A DNA stretch of 64,000 nt from Hanleya hanleyi. Taxonomy: Eukaryota > Mollusca > Polyplacophora > Lepidopleurida > Hanleyidae. Location of the stretch: the NCBI GenBank assembly GCA_036873755.1, contig JAVTVY010033770.1:62001-126000 (forward strand), read 5' to 3'. Shown in pieces: positions 23,891 through 35,490 of the stretch (its first letter is position 1; every line of letters starts with the position of its first letter). Made by a program: the position numbers and the translations under genes. A model generated the notes under the pieces. That model had not been told where the DNA came from. It did not search any database and was given only the letters and a program-made list of their open reading frames with translations.

Positions 23891-24465
23891 TTCAAGCCAT
23901 AAAATCAGTTTATTTCTTTCGAAGTTGATGGAGAATTGTCCTGATAAACATGATCAGGTCGACTGAACCGTAATCACGCTGCTGATTTCTCGATTCCCGA
24001 CCTAGAAGTAGGTGCTTTATTTGCTGAAAAGATCGTCAACCGGCCGCCATGCCATGCTGCTCTACAGTCACGTCACACTTTACGGTATGCTGACAGTAGT
24101 CGCGCCGCTTTATGGTTGTTGTTGTTGTAAAACGCAGCCTTCGTAGTGATTTCGTTGGAATTTGCTGATAAAATTATTAGACTCGCACGATTTATTTAGA
24201 CTCGGTCGGGTATTTAAACCGGAAAATAGACATATTTTCTTTCTTGGCCCAAGCACAAGTCGTGAAGACAGAAGACACAGTACTAGGATTAGATTTATTC
24301 CCTGAAGATATGGGAATATACTCACTGGACTGATTTGACGGGGCCGATGAATAATCCCCGTGAAAAGTGCTCACGGGGTCGATCACGGGGCCGGGGCCGA
24401 TCGGCCCCGTCAAAATGCAAGGCCTGGTTGTATATGTACTCGTCTTGTTACATGTGGTCATTTTT

Positions 24466-25800
24466 AGCTCATCTGGGCCGAAGGCCCGATGGGCTAGCAG
24501 GGGTCGAAATTGCTATCCATTTGTAGGACATGTCCGGCAGAAAATTGGCACTGTCCTGCAGGTTTTCAGTCAGTCTACATGTATTTTAATTATGTACCGG
24601 ACAATTCTTGACAAATGTCCTGCAGGTATTTCATGAACATTTCAACCCCTGGCTAATGCCATGGCCTGATTGTCCGTCATCCGTCGGTACTCGTCCGTCG
24701 TCCGTAAACATCTTCTTCTCTGAAACCGCTTGACCGATTAAGCTGAAACTTGGCATGCATGTTCCTCCCAATGAGTACACCAGAATTTGTTCATGAGGGG
24801 GCGAACTGATTTTAAATATGGCTGCCATGGCGGCCATCTTGAATTTGCCAGTGAAATCTTCTCATCATTATTTTTCGGTAACTACTTCATGGATCTTTCT
24901 CAAATTTGGTACACTGGTTCCCGTTTGGGTCTAGTTGTACAACATGTGTACTTTAGTCCAATTTGAATATCCAATATGGCCACCAGGCGGCCATCTTGGA
25001 TTTCCCCGTGAAATTTTGTTATTGCGATTTCTCAGGAACTACTTCATGGATCTTTCTCAAATTTGGTACACAGGTTCCCCTTGGGGTCTAGTTGTACAAG
25101 ATACCTTTTGTGGTCTGATTCAAAAATCCAATATGGCCACCACGCGGCCATCTTGAATTTCCCGTTGAAACATTATAGCGATTTCTCAGGAACCACTGCA
25201 TGGATCTTACTCAAATTTGGTACACAGGTTCCCCTTGGGGTCTAGCTGTGCAAGATACCTTTTCTGCTTCGATTCGAAAATCCAATATGGCCACCGTGGC
25301 CATCTTGGATTTCCACATGGAACATTTGTATCGTGATTTCTCAGGAAATACTGCATGGATCTTTCTCAAATTTGGTACACTGGTTTCCCTTTGGGTCTAG
25401 TTGTACAACGTGTACTTTAGTCCAATTTGAATATCCAATATGGCCACCAGGCGGCCATCTTGGATTTCCCCATGAAACTTTGTTATTGCGATTTCTCAGG
25501 AACTACTGCATTGATCTTTCTCAAATTTGATACACAGGTTCCTCTTGGGGTCTAGTTGTGCAAGATACCTTTTCTGTTCCTATTCGAAAATCCAATATGG
25601 CCACCAGGCGGCCATCTTGAATTTCCTTTTACAATTTTGTTATTGTGAATTCTCAGGAAATTACTGCATGGATCTTTGTCAAATTGGGTACACAGGATCC
25701 AGTTGTGCAAGATACCTTTTTGGTCCATTTCGAAAATCCAGTATGGCCGCATCTTCAATTTCCCATGAAACTTTGTTATCATGAAATCTCAGGAAATTAC
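24466..25800. repeat. Hairpin-headed tandem array A (about 155-bp units)
   Basis: A terminal hairpin (AGCTCATCTGGGCC / GGCCCGATGGGCT) is followed by a GTCCGTC-rich leader at about 24,672-24,709 and then about seven units. Each unit contains TTCTCAGGAACTACTGCATGG, CTCAAATTTGGTACAC, TAGTTGTGCAAGATACC and the imperfect inverted repeat ATCCAATATGGCC...GGCCATCTTGGAT. The same units make up the array at 56.7-58.3 kb. Short open frames in the units (HRFPLGSSCARYLF type) are by-products of the repeat, not a gene. Confidence 0.9.
24498..24651. mobile_element. 154-bp hAT-like MITE inside the array head
   Basis: CAGGGGTCGAAATTG and CATTTCAACCCCTG are imperfect inverted ends. Flanks GCTAG and GCTAA form a 5-bp TSD with one change. 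CCTGCAGG and GGACA(A/T)(T/G)T words are repeated inside. The insertion separates the array's terminal hairpin from its GTCCGTC leader. Confidence 0.65.
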
Positions 25801-25984
25801 TGCATGAATCATTTAGTGTTCAGGGGGGACAACACGAGTTAGAAACTCATCTATTGCAGTTCTTTAGTAAAAATTTCTTTCAGCTACTTTCGTCAGTTAC
25901 AGCCAGATGAACTACAGTGCCGTGGCACTACCTTTCTTAAACATAAAGATTTTAACCTTTTCGTGCCAGGTGAACGATATGCCT

Positions 25985-26125
25985 TACAGGGCTGTCGTGC
26001 ATACCCCAGGTCATGGTAAGAATAGACCTCAGTTCCTCACAGAGCTTGTCGTAAGAGGCGACTAACTGGGGCACCTGTGGTGTTTCCGGGCGTGAAAAGG
26101 AACCGGACCCATCCGTTGGATTGAT
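25985..26125 (+). mobile_element. SINE-like element, 5' and central part
   Basis: The segment contains GGCTGTCGTGCATACCCCAGG, GAGCTTGTCGTAAGAGGCGACTAA and GTGTTTCCGGGCGTGAAAAGGAACCGGACCC. The second phrase is the core I associate with widespread molluscan SINEs. The usual tail with GACGTTAAA and (ACTC)n is missing here, so the copy is truncated at its 3' end. Confidence 0.55.
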
Positions 26126-26826
26126 GTCTTCCTATCCAAGTCAGGGGAGACTGCCCGAGTTATGGCCCTTGCGTGATAACTAATTGCGTTTCCGGTTTCG
26201 TTTGACCATGAGAGCGCTTTGTCAGACTGCTTTGACAGCAAATATATTGCAAAAAAAGCATGAAACTATCGTCTTTGCAAACTGATAAATGTAAAGGACA
26301 AGAAGTTCTTAGCGCTTGTTGCACCTTATGTAAACAATACGAAGACCGGATAAAAACTGTCAGATAGTAACTTTCTAATAATTAATTCAAATTAAAGGGC
26401 TTTCTATCCGAGTCATATATGTATATCTAGGTGCACATATAATTATTGTAACGAGGTGGTTTGAAGTGTAGTATATTTTCATGTGAAATTGAAAAGATGA
26501 AATGTGTTGGAAAATCAACCAATGGATGATCCTTACCATTAGGGTGTTAAATGGACTACTTTTGTCTAAATTTGTACAGGTTAAAAAAAATAGCTGTCAA
26601 ATTATAAAAAATAGCAGGTGATGTTTAATTTGATCTGTGTCAGATTTTTCTTTGAAGAAAAGAAAAATGGCAGGGCATCAAAGTTTCCTATTTTGACCCC
26701 TGCTGTTTCCTCATTACCACCATATCTGATTTCCTCTGCATCAAGGTTAATCACCCATATGAAGAAGCTGATTACAGAATCATTATCGCCAATTATCATT
26801 GCCACCAATTGCTCGTTCCTTAACCA
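26126..26826. other. Sequence without a recognised gene
   Basis: AT-rich DNA. Overlapping frames on both strands at 26,602-26,986 look like chance. Nothing supported. Confidence 0.4.
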
Positions 26827-26862
26827 GAGAGAGAGAGAGAGAGAATTAAGTTTTAACGTCGG
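26827..26862. repeat. (GA)n joined to GAATTAAGTTTTAACGTC
   Basis: A GA microsatellite is directly followed by GAATTAAGTTTTAACGTCG. The same arrangement recurs at 63,480. Read in inverted orientation, CGACGTTAAAACTTAATTC plus (TC)n resembles the SINE tail, so this may be a reversed SINE 3' end. Confidence 0.5.
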
Positions 26863-26875
26863 GTTTGTTCCTCAA

Positions 26876-27940
26876 AGTGAACGTAAAGGCTGTGACCACA
26901 TACACGCTATGTGGAAGAACTATATTAAAAGTATCAGTTGGCAGCAACAAATATTTTTTGTGATTTTTTCTCTTCCGAAAACATAATTCCAAACACCGGA
27001 ATAATTGACTGGTGCAACAATCGACTGGGGTCGGCCATGTTCGTCTATTGAGTAGCCTTGCGCCAATGAAAACGCTTCCTTGTAGCATGTGATATTTTCC
27101 TGTGACGTAGTATCACTTTGTTGTGGCTTTGCTGTAACACGAATTGTAATGGCGGAGGTGGAGGGCTCGGTTGTTTCAAGCGTGTTTTGACTGTGTTGCG
27201 TGTCTCCAGCAAGTGTTTACCGAGCTGAAACTTGTCAGGGCGCAGTGATGGCAAGCAAAATACATCTGTCTCGGGTTCTCCTCTGCTACCGCTACAGTCG
27301 GATAAGTTATCATTGCACAGATTCCCGTTAGGGAAGACGGATCTTCTTAAACAGTGGCTGCACAACATCGGCAGACTAGACTGTACTCCAACCGAGAAAT
27401 CTGTGCTGTTTTCGGTCTATTTTAAAGCCGAATGTTTCCAACCTGACCTCTACGGAAGGCTGATGTTGACGCCCAGCAGGAGAGCCAGGAGGCGAAGGAA
27501 ATTAAAGAAGATGCAATCCCAACAGAATTGTCCCATCGTAGATCAAAGACACCGAGATCAACAACATCGATTCAGAAACGTCAGAGTGTGGAAGTTCTGA
27601 ACTTTTAAGTGAGGTAAAACTAATTTCATTACCGTTTGGCGGGACAGAGACACTGCGAGATAGGCATATTATACGAAGTGTCGAAATCTGGGTCTTCGAT
27701 AACATGTTTACATGCTTACTGCGCTTTCTAACTCCACGAAGTAGAGAGCTCCCAAGGTGATACGACGTCACTGCTCTGAGGTGAGATAGCCAACATGGCT
27801 GTTGCCGGGGAACAATAATACAACAGAGATAATTTCGTTCCTACTCGGTGCAAAAAAATCCCCAGAAATTGCTGCTGTTTGATACTTTCTTTGTAGTTCT
27901 TTCCCACAGAGTGCATGTTGCCTCAGCCTTTACGTTCACT
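26876..27940. mobile_element. Kolobok-like element, copy 2, with decayed THAP exon
   Basis: Inverted ends AGTGAACGTAAAGGCTG are flanked by TCAA (a decayed TTAA) at the left and TTAA at the right. Both subterminal regions match copy 1 (19,900-20,618) in inverted orientation, including GCAGCAACAAATATTTT. The interior carries a plus-strand THAP-like exon. Kolobok transposases characteristically have an N-terminal THAP domain and TTAA targets, so protein and DNA evidence agree. Confidence 0.85.
27256..27530 (+). pseudogene. Decayed THAP DNA-binding domain of a Kolobok-like transposase
   Basis: The frame includes SDKLSLHRFPLGKTDLLKQW, then CTPTEKS, a segment LFSVYFKAECF and a basic tail. This order (H-R-F-P, L-K-Q-W, T-P-T, x-S-x-x-F) matches a THAP C2CH zinc-binding domain. 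The expected Cys and His of the C-x2-H pair are Phe and Tyr here, each explained by a single base change, and the first C-x-x-C pair is not evident. The domain therefore cannot bind zinc normally. In a live element it would bind transposon ends. Confidence 0.7.
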
Positions 27941-28407
27941 TTAACCAAGACCCTATCTCAGTACACCCAAGACCGAGGGGTTCTCAGTGCTTTGAGTTGT
28001 TCGTGTTTTTCTTTAAATTTTCATAGCTTAGTCTGCTTGTGTGTATTTATGCAACACTGTGCAACTCCCTTCATTTACATAAAATATCTAGCATCGCTCA
28101 TTGTGCTGTGATACGCTCCGAGACACCTTCATGTACCTGGGGCAAGATGTGGAAAAAATTATGTGTGACTGGGCATTAGATCTTGTTGTGAGTGACTGTC
28201 AGTAAAATGAGTTGTATAAATTTGAAGCATTACATATTGTCTTAAATGTACCCAGCCTTGACAAATTGTCAACTTTAGTTCAGGCTGCTCGAACGTTACA
28301 CAAATATTTGTGTAACCCTTTTGCCTATACTTTAACATTGTCATCTCAGCATGAATCTCCAAAATGAGCAACGCAAACTCCAATTTGTCCAGGCCTGTCT
28401 TACCAGT
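27941..28407. other. Sequence without a recognised gene
   Basis: Unique DNA between two transposons. An 89-codon minus-strand frame at 28,159-28,428 overlaps the next TIR and has no family resemblance. Confidence 0.35.
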
Positions 28408-30092
28408 CAGGGATTCATAGAAGTCCAAAATTTTGCCACCGGATACTGAAATTTCAGTATTTTTTTTACCTCAATTGAGTTTTTATCAGTTTTTGCCACC
28501 GGCGTCCTGATTGCTATTGAGTTTTTTTGTGTTTTTGCCACCGCCATATTTAATGGTTCTGAGATGGAGTTTAAAGCTTAGAATAAAGTAATATAACCTC
28601 AAATTTGACATAATCATTGAACTGTCTTAATTTATTTGAACAAGAATAGAATATTCTGTCAAAACAAAGTCAGCCTTCTTGGGGTGCAGTCTATCGGAGA
28701 TGGCTCAATTCCCATTGTTTCAGTTATGAAAATATTTTTGTCAATTTAAATAATCCATATCCTTCCTAATTTGGAATGAACGAGATTTGAATTGCGATAT
28801 TTAATCCCAATCAGGGGTTTTCCCTAAAATGTTGAACAGGCCTCGAAATAAGACAGCACGGGGTGATAAAAAAAATTGATCCCCTGATTTTTGGTCCAGG
28901 TGATCGATTTTTTGATCTCCTAGTAGATCAACCACGTAACCAATCGATCACCTGAATCTAGAGATTTCATGTTGTATGAATGGATTGGTTTTTCTTAAGT
29001 GGAAATTGTGCAAAATGACTCAATGTGCATGACAATTTACTAAATTCATTTCAGGAAATATATCCAAGATTAAACTTGACATTTTAAGAACGTGTTTTAC
29101 TCCTTCCTGACTGTCTCTTAACCCTACTAGCAGCGCTGTCGATTTCCGAGTGCCAGGCTGTCAAGCAGTGTTGAACCTTTCAAAATGGGTTCAAAAACGC
29201 TGTCTGTCAAGTCGTTGGAATTGACAAATAAAATGAAATAATGGATGGTATTTGATGCACGATACATTAATTTGAACCCCTGAACATACATTCGGAACAT
29301 ATTTGGCATTTTACAGCTTTAGAAATATATAGGAAACGCAATTTGGCAAAAAAATTGTACTGTAAAACTCACGTAAGAAATTTTATCACTTTCACTAACG
29401 ATGGACGGTCTGTTTTGCTTCATTCCGACTAAAGAACTCGTCTAAAATCTTATAGATGTCACGATATGTATTCCTGATTACACTTAGGATAAAGAATACT
29501 GAACATTTATTCAACATTCGGTAAAAATCCTGTTGTTTACGCGACGCGTGGTTTCGGTGAGCGAAGCCAAACACCATTGTGATTCTGTCGTATTCGACGA
29601 CGGCGCATTGCATACTCAAGCGATATTTATGGTTGACCAATCAGAAAGTCGGGTTACATCAGGTGATCAGATTTTCGCGGGGTTGAATGAAAAGACTTTA
29701 AAACACGTGACCATTTTACCCAATAACATCGACGCATTTCTACTACGTGACCCAAATTGAAGGAAACTAACACGAGTTGTTGCCCTTCAATTTTTTTATC
29801 TCTAACGTGGAGAATGTGTTCCTGTAAACGATCTTGTAAACAAGGTGCGTTTTTACTCGTTTTAACAAACTTTTCTGAATAAATGACGCGCATACGTCTA
29901 AAAAAAATTTTAAACGGATTTGTTGGTCGAATTACGAGTTTTAACATTCACCGGAATTGAGTTTATAGCTGAGAAATTGAATATTTACTGTGCTAAACGC
30001 ACACACTTCAGTTTTTTACAGTCCGAATTGAGTTTCCTAGTGAATTTTGCCACCGAATACCGGTGGCAAAAACCGACGTGTATGAATCCCTG
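28408..30092. mobile_element. CAGGGATTC-type hAT-like transposon, 5-bp TSD
   Basis: CAGGGATTCATAGA and TATGAATCCCTG are inverted ends. CCAGT is repeated outside both, a 5-bp TSD. Subterminal regions on both sides repeat TTTTGCCACCGG and TCAATTGAGTTTTTA-type words, likely transposase-binding repeats. The 1,685-bp interior has only short frames; the 75-codon frame at 29,533-29,760 matches no family I know. Confidence 0.85.
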
Positions 30093-31551
30093 CCAGTGTG
30101 GGCATAACGATTCGCCCAATCAGAGGTTGACAAAATGTCTTGATGAAAGCAACTAAATGGATGTGCCGTCATGGCCCTCAAAGTATTACCATGCAGTCTT
30201 TCAGTTCTTATTTGATCATTATGGTCTTTGAAGTTATTACATACATGCTGTCAGAGAATAATCAATGACATGTATACATGTATAACATACATGATTATCA
30301 GGTCAATTTTGTATCTGTGCATCAGGACCCTCACACTCATAGAGTGGTCAACATGTAACATCAATATTTCAGTTCTTTGTGTGTATCAGTTTAAATCTGT
30401 TTTATACATTTATGCAAGACAGAGCTACAGTATTGCCTTTTCATACATGAGTCAGTATTGAGAAGAATTGTGAGAACTGGTATGATTAAGCACACCTGTT
30501 CTAAGCTACCTTTATATATTAGTAAGATTAAATTGAGCATCTTTCTTTCCGACCAACTATATTCATTTGCCGGAGAAAAGATTTATGGAAATTTTCCAAA
30601 AATGTTATCATCTTAGAACTTGGTCTGTCTGTGTGTCTGTCAGTAATAGCAAGAAATGGGATGGGGGAGTGCAAATCACTCGTGCATACCACTATGGCTA
30701 ATACACTGGTCTTGATCTGTCTCAGTAGATTGTTATTTAATGAGTCTCAAACCTTAATGGATCTTCCTTATTTCAGGGTCAATACTTCAAAGGAGGGGCA
30801 TCACTTCAAAGTACTTGACCCCCTAATAATTCCAGTAGATTTGATCGAAACTGTATATTGTATTGTCCTCTATATTTTGGCGTTAACAGCAAATGTAATA
30901 CTTGTATTTGAGGCAGGTTAGTATTGGCATTGCTGAAGGGCATGAGGGGGATTGGGAAGCTGATTCCTCCGTGATTTCACTCAGTGCTCCAGGACCTGTC
31001 TGCTCACCTGTTTGACCCAGGCTCCCCTTTCCTCAATTACCCTATTTTCCACTTGTCCTCCTTCTATCTCTCCATACTACTGGAGTATTACACATGTTAA
31101 AGACAAAGATTGAATTAATGCAAAATGCCATGGGCAACATCTCTGGAATATTGGATGCAGGAATTGACTGCTGATTCCTATTGTAAAGCATTTGAGTCAA
31201 CTGGATTTTCCATTTTTGCCTTGCTTTTGATGTATTTACCCATGTGTACGTTATGCATGGGCCATGGTGATTTGACATGGTCATATACATGTATTTAGAA
31301 ATATTCAATATTGAGAAATCTGTTTTTGTTTGTTTTTATTTTGTTTTGTTGTCTTTTTATATTAAAATTTAAGCATTCGGATGCGATACAAACTGAATTT
31401 TAAATCCCACAAACAAGCTCATTTGTAGATGGTACACTGTACCTGTCCTCTACCAATGACCTGCACTCCAAAAATTAATCCACAGGGTTCCATTGAGGGC
31501 TGGTTTGGGACTGAATTTTGGTTCAATCACAAAAACATTCTTAGAAACACC
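30093..31551. other. Sequence without a recognised gene
   Basis: AT-rich DNA with ACATGTA words. A pyrimidine-rich CCTTATTTCAG at about 30,777 resembles a splice acceptor, but no convincing exon follows it. Confidence 0.4.
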
Positions 31552-32890
31552 GGTGTCCGTAATTCCGTGATTCCGTAATTCCGTAAGATTTTCTTGTCCG
31601 GACAATAACTCATGAATGATTCAACCGATCAACTTCAAACTTGGGGTGTGCCTTGACATTGGCGAGAGGACGGTTGGGATTGTTTTTCAGCAATGTGCGT
31701 AATCCAATATGGCCGCCGTCAGCCATTTTGGATTATACGCAGTTCGATCTTAGATTTTCTTGTCCGGACAATAACTCGTGAACGATTTAACCGATCAACT
31801 TCAAACTTGGGGTGTGCCTTGACATTGCTGAGAGGGCGGTTGGGATTGTTTTTCAGCAATGTGCGTAATCAAATATGGCCGCCGTCAGCCATTTTGGATT
31901 ATAAGCAGTTGGATCTTAGATTTTGTTGTCCGGACAATAACTCGTGAACGATTCAACCGATCAACTTCAAACTTGGGGTATGCCTTGACATTGGTGAGAG
32001 GACGGTTGGGATTGTTTTTCAGCAATGTGCGTAATCTAATATGGCCGCCGTCAGCCATTTTGGATTATAAGCATTCGATCTTAGATTTTCTTGTCCGGAC
32101 AATAACTCGTGAACGATTTAACCGATCAACTTCAAACTTTGGGTGTGCCTTGACATTGGTGAGAGGACGGTTGTGATTGTTTTTCAGCAATGTGCGTAAT
32201 CTAATATGGCCGCCGTCAGCCATATTGGATTATAAGCAGTTGGATCTTTTCCGGACAACAACTCGAGAACGATTCAACCGATCTACTTCATATGTGGGGA
32301 GTGCCTTGACATTGTTGAGAGGAGGATTAGGATTGTTTTTCAAGGACGTGCTTGATCCAATATGGCCACCATCAGCCATACTGGATTTCATTGGATTTTA
32401 AGCAGTTTGATCTTGTCCGGACAATAACTGGAGTACGATTCAACTGATCTACTTCAAACTTGGGGAGTGCCTTGACATCGGTGAGAGGACGGTTGGGATT
32501 TTTTTCCAGCAATGTGCATAATCCAATATGGCCACCGTCAGCCATATTGGATTATAAGCAGTTGGATCTTGTCTGGACAATAACTCGAGAACGATTCAAC
32601 CGATCTACTTCATACCTGGGGAGTGCCTTGACATTGTTGAGAGGAGGATTAGGATTGTTTTTCAAGGACGAGCTTAATCCAATATGGCCACCATCGGCCA
32701 TACTGGATTTCATTGGATTTTAAGCAGTTTGATCTTGTCCAGATAATAGCTGGAGTACGATTCAACTGATCTACTTCAAACTTGGGGAGTCCCTTGACCT
32801 TAGTGAGAGGATAGTCATGTATTATGTTTGATGGATGTGCATAATCCAATATGGATGCCATCCGCTGTATTAGATTATGTTAAGCTCATC
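31552..32890. repeat. Hairpin-unit tandem array C (about 155-170 bp units)
   Basis: A leader of GTCCGTAATTCCGTGATTCCG type is followed by eight units with CTTGTCCGGACAATAACTCG, GATTCAACCGATCAACTTCA, AACTTGGGGTGTGCCTTGAC and AATCCAATATGGCCGCCGTC followed by GCCATTTTGGATTATAAGC. The last two phrases form an imperfect hairpin nearly identical to the hairpin of the 24.5 and 56.7 kb arrays, although the rest of the unit is different. Units near 32.3-32.7 kb alternate two subtypes. Confidence 0.9.
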
Positions 32891-32946
32891 AGCGATATCT
32901 CCATTTTCAAATCATACTCTTATCAATGATATGAGATATCATCGAC

Positions 32947-33082
32947 AAAAAAAAATCGACCATAGAGGTCCATGGCCCCCGCTAGCAGCACCAGTTATGG
33001 TGGATGTCCATGGCCCCCGCAGCAGCAGCGCCAGTTATGGTGGATGTAATCCATAAATGGACCTCTATGGTCGATTTTTTTT
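32947..33082. repeat. Perfect 26-bp inverted repeat with duplicated loop
   Basis: A-run plus TCGACCATAGAGGTCCAT at about 32,948-32,973 is exactly inverted at 33,057-33,082. The loop holds a direct duplication of GTCCATGGCCCCCGC and CCAGTTATGGTGGATGT. The arrangement is that of a small foldback element or recently formed hairpin. No TSD is obvious. Confidence 0.85.
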
Positions 33083-33476
33083 CTTTTTTTTTTACCCCTC
33101 GACCTTGTAAGTTGTAGTTATATTCTAGAAGCCTACAAAAAATTAATTGTCTCGGGGGGGCCCTTATGCCCCATTGTGGGTGTAATAATCTATGATTTTG
33201 TGATGATGCTTGAATGTAACCCAGTTGTTATATCTGCAGAATTAATGATATGGATGATTAGTAATTACATGTATAGCCATAATATGCTGCATATTCCCAG
33301 CATATTTCTCACTTACGTAGGGGCAGCCGTTATGGGTACCTCACTCTCTTGTTTTCTGTTATTTTTGTGGGATGGATTCTCTAAAATTTGCATCTTATTT
33401 TTACTTTTTTGTCTACTATGGTCTTGCACATCTAATTCTAATACATTAACTCATATATGTACATGTCGTACCTGTT
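33083..33476. other. Sequence without a recognised gene
   Basis: AT-rich DNA with one hydrophobic 107-codon plus-strand frame (33,176-33,499). It lacks splice or Kozak support and runs into a tandem repeat, so I do not call it a gene. Confidence 0.35.
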
Positions 33477-33607
33477 CTCTTAGTGCAGATTGTCTGTAGT
33501 GCATGTACATAAACTCTTGTCTTAGTGCAGATGGTCTATAGTGCATGCACATAAACTCTTGTCTTTAGTGCAGATTGTCTATAGTGCATGTACATAAACT
33601 CTTGTCT
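33477..33607. repeat. About 43-bp tandem repeat, three units
   Basis: Three units of CTTTAGTGCAGATTGTCTAT plus AGTGCATGTACATAAACTCT with TGT between them. Units differ by a few bases. Confidence 0.85.
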
Positions 33608-34108
33608 TTGCCTTGCCCACATTTTAGTCTATTTGATGGTCAGGTGGTTTGTGTGTTAATCCTTATACAGTTACTTGGTTTGGAGTTAGGTATCATTCAG
33701 CTAGCCTTGCTATCATTATTCTATGATACAGCTAGCCTTGCAGAGTCCAGGCTTTTCTTGAATGTCATCAGCCTTTAACATAATCAACATGGCTACCAAC
33801 GGACCAATCTGCAGACGTGTGCGCATTGACAGTGGGGACCGTTTGAGGAAAACTACTACTCTGCAACATTGTACATTCAGCTGGTAGGATGGTGTTATCT
33901 GCTCCATGGCATTGGTGGTGGATTTCTATATTCACACCAAACTAAAACAATGCAGGCTGACACATGTACACAGGTACATGTATATGTAGGTTGGTGTATT
34001 GATCATAGTCCTACATCTGAACTGTTACTGTTGGCATCGAGAACTGCTGCACCTGCATGCACAAAATGGTAATCCCTGCCAAGACTTGAGCCGCCATATT
34101 GGCTTGTA
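33608..34108. other. Sequence without a recognised gene
   Basis: Unique DNA with a short direct duplication of GCTAGCCTTGC near 33,700-33,740. No exon supported. Confidence 0.35.
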
Positions 34109-35490
34109 AACAGAATAACCATGATAAATTACAATATACGCGACACACTATAACACCCATGATGAACTACCTACCTGACACAGTAAATAGATCAGCCATG
34201 ATATACTACCAACCTAAAACAGTAAGTAGAACAGCCATGATAAACTACCTACCTGACACAGTAAATAGAACAGCCATGATAAACTACCTACCTGACACAG
34301 TAAATAGAACAGCCATGATAAACTACCTATCCGACACAGTAAGCAGAACAGCCATGATAAACTACCTACCTGACACAGTAAATAGAACAGCCATGATAAA
34401 CTGCAATATACCCGACACAGTATAACAGCCATGATAAACTGCTTACCTGACACAGAAAATAGAACAGCCATATAAACTACCTACCTGACACAAAAATAGA
34501 ACAGCCATGATAAACTACCTATCTGACACAGTGAATAGAACAGCCATGATAAACTACCTACCTGACACAGTAAACAGAACAGCCATGATGAACTACCTAC
34601 CTGACACGGTAAATAGAACAGCTATGATAAACTGCAGTATACCCGACACAGTATAACAACCATGATAACTGCTTACCTGACACAGTGAATAGAACAGCCA
34701 TGATAAACTACCTACCTGACACGGTAAATAGAACAGCCATGATAAACTGCAGTATACCCGACACAGTATAACAACCATGATAAACTGCTTACCTGACACA
34801 GTAAATAGAACAGCCATGATAAACTACCTACATGACACAGTAAATAGAACAGCCATGATAAACTATACCTAGCGGGCACAGTAAATAGGATAGACATAAT
34901 AAACTACTTACCTGACACAGTAAATAGAACAGCCATGATAAACTGCAATATACCCGACACAGTATAACAGCCATGATAAACTGCTTATCTGACACAGAAA
35001 ATAGAACAGCCATATAAACTACCTACCTGACACAAAAATAGAACAGCCATGATAAACTACCTATCTGACACAGTGAATAGAACAGCCATGATAAACTACC
35101 TACCTGACACAGTAAACAGAACAGCCATGATAAACTACCTACCTGACACGGTAAATAGAACAGCTATGATAAACTGCAGTATACCCGACACAGTATAACA
35201 ACCATGATAACTGCTTACCTGACACAGTGAATAGAACAGCCATGATAAACTACCTACCTGACACGGTAAATAGAACAGCCATGATAAACTGCAGTATACC
35301 CGACACAGTATAACAACCATGATAAACTGCTTACCTGACACAGTAAATAGAACAGTTATGATAAACTACCAACCTGACACAGTAAATAGAACAGTTATGA
35401 TAAACTACCAACCTGACACAGTAAATAGAACAGTTATGATAAACTACCTACCTGACACAGTAAACAGAACAGTTATGATAAACAGTCTGG
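34109..35490. repeat. 39-bp tandem array with higher-order structure
   Basis: The base unit is ACAGTAAATAGAACAGCCAT plus GATAAACTACCTACCTGAC, 39 bp. A variant with CTGCAGTATACCCGACACAG and TATAACAACCATGATAAC recurs. Two long blocks (about 34,390-34,790 and 34,930-35,330) are near-identical, a duplication of about 540 bp. Thirty-nine is a multiple of three, so frames stay open on both strands (SLSWLFYLLCQVG repeats); these are by-products. Confidence 0.93.

Larger units (their letters stand above)
22770..24426 (-). mobile_element. CAGGCC-type hAT-like transposon, 6-bp TSD
   Basis: CAGGCCTTGCATT at the left is perfectly inverted at the right, and GTTGTA is repeated outside both ends. Subterminal regions repeat GGGGC(T/C)GAT and GGCCCCGTC. 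The interior from about 23,870 to 24,215 is homologous, in inverted orientation, to the 5-bp-TSD element at 556-1,375. It contains a minus-strand exon-like frame at 23,762-23,890, a GTT tract at about 24,114-24,129 and a 15-bp tandem at 23,488. No intact transposase. Confidence 0.85.

Noticed and set aside
24932..25842. Overlapping frames repeating VHRFPLGSSCARYLF-type peptides
   Set aside because: They arise from the 155-bp array unit, appear in several frames and recur in array B. No gene.
28839..28960. CAGGCCTCGAAAT word like the left TIR of the 41,498 element
   Set aside because: No matching right end or TSD was found before 30,092. It may be a solo terminus or chance.
30777..30830. Acceptor-like CCTTATTTCAG with following AT-rich sequence
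   Set aside because: No open frame with donor follows. The next 50 bp form an imperfect inverted repeat (GGTCAATACTTC/GAAGT-ACTTGACC) instead.
33176..33499. Hydrophobic 107-codon frame resembling a membrane protein
   Set aside because: AT-rich DNA yields hydrophobic frames by composition. No start context, splice signal or homolog pattern, and it runs into a tandem repeat.
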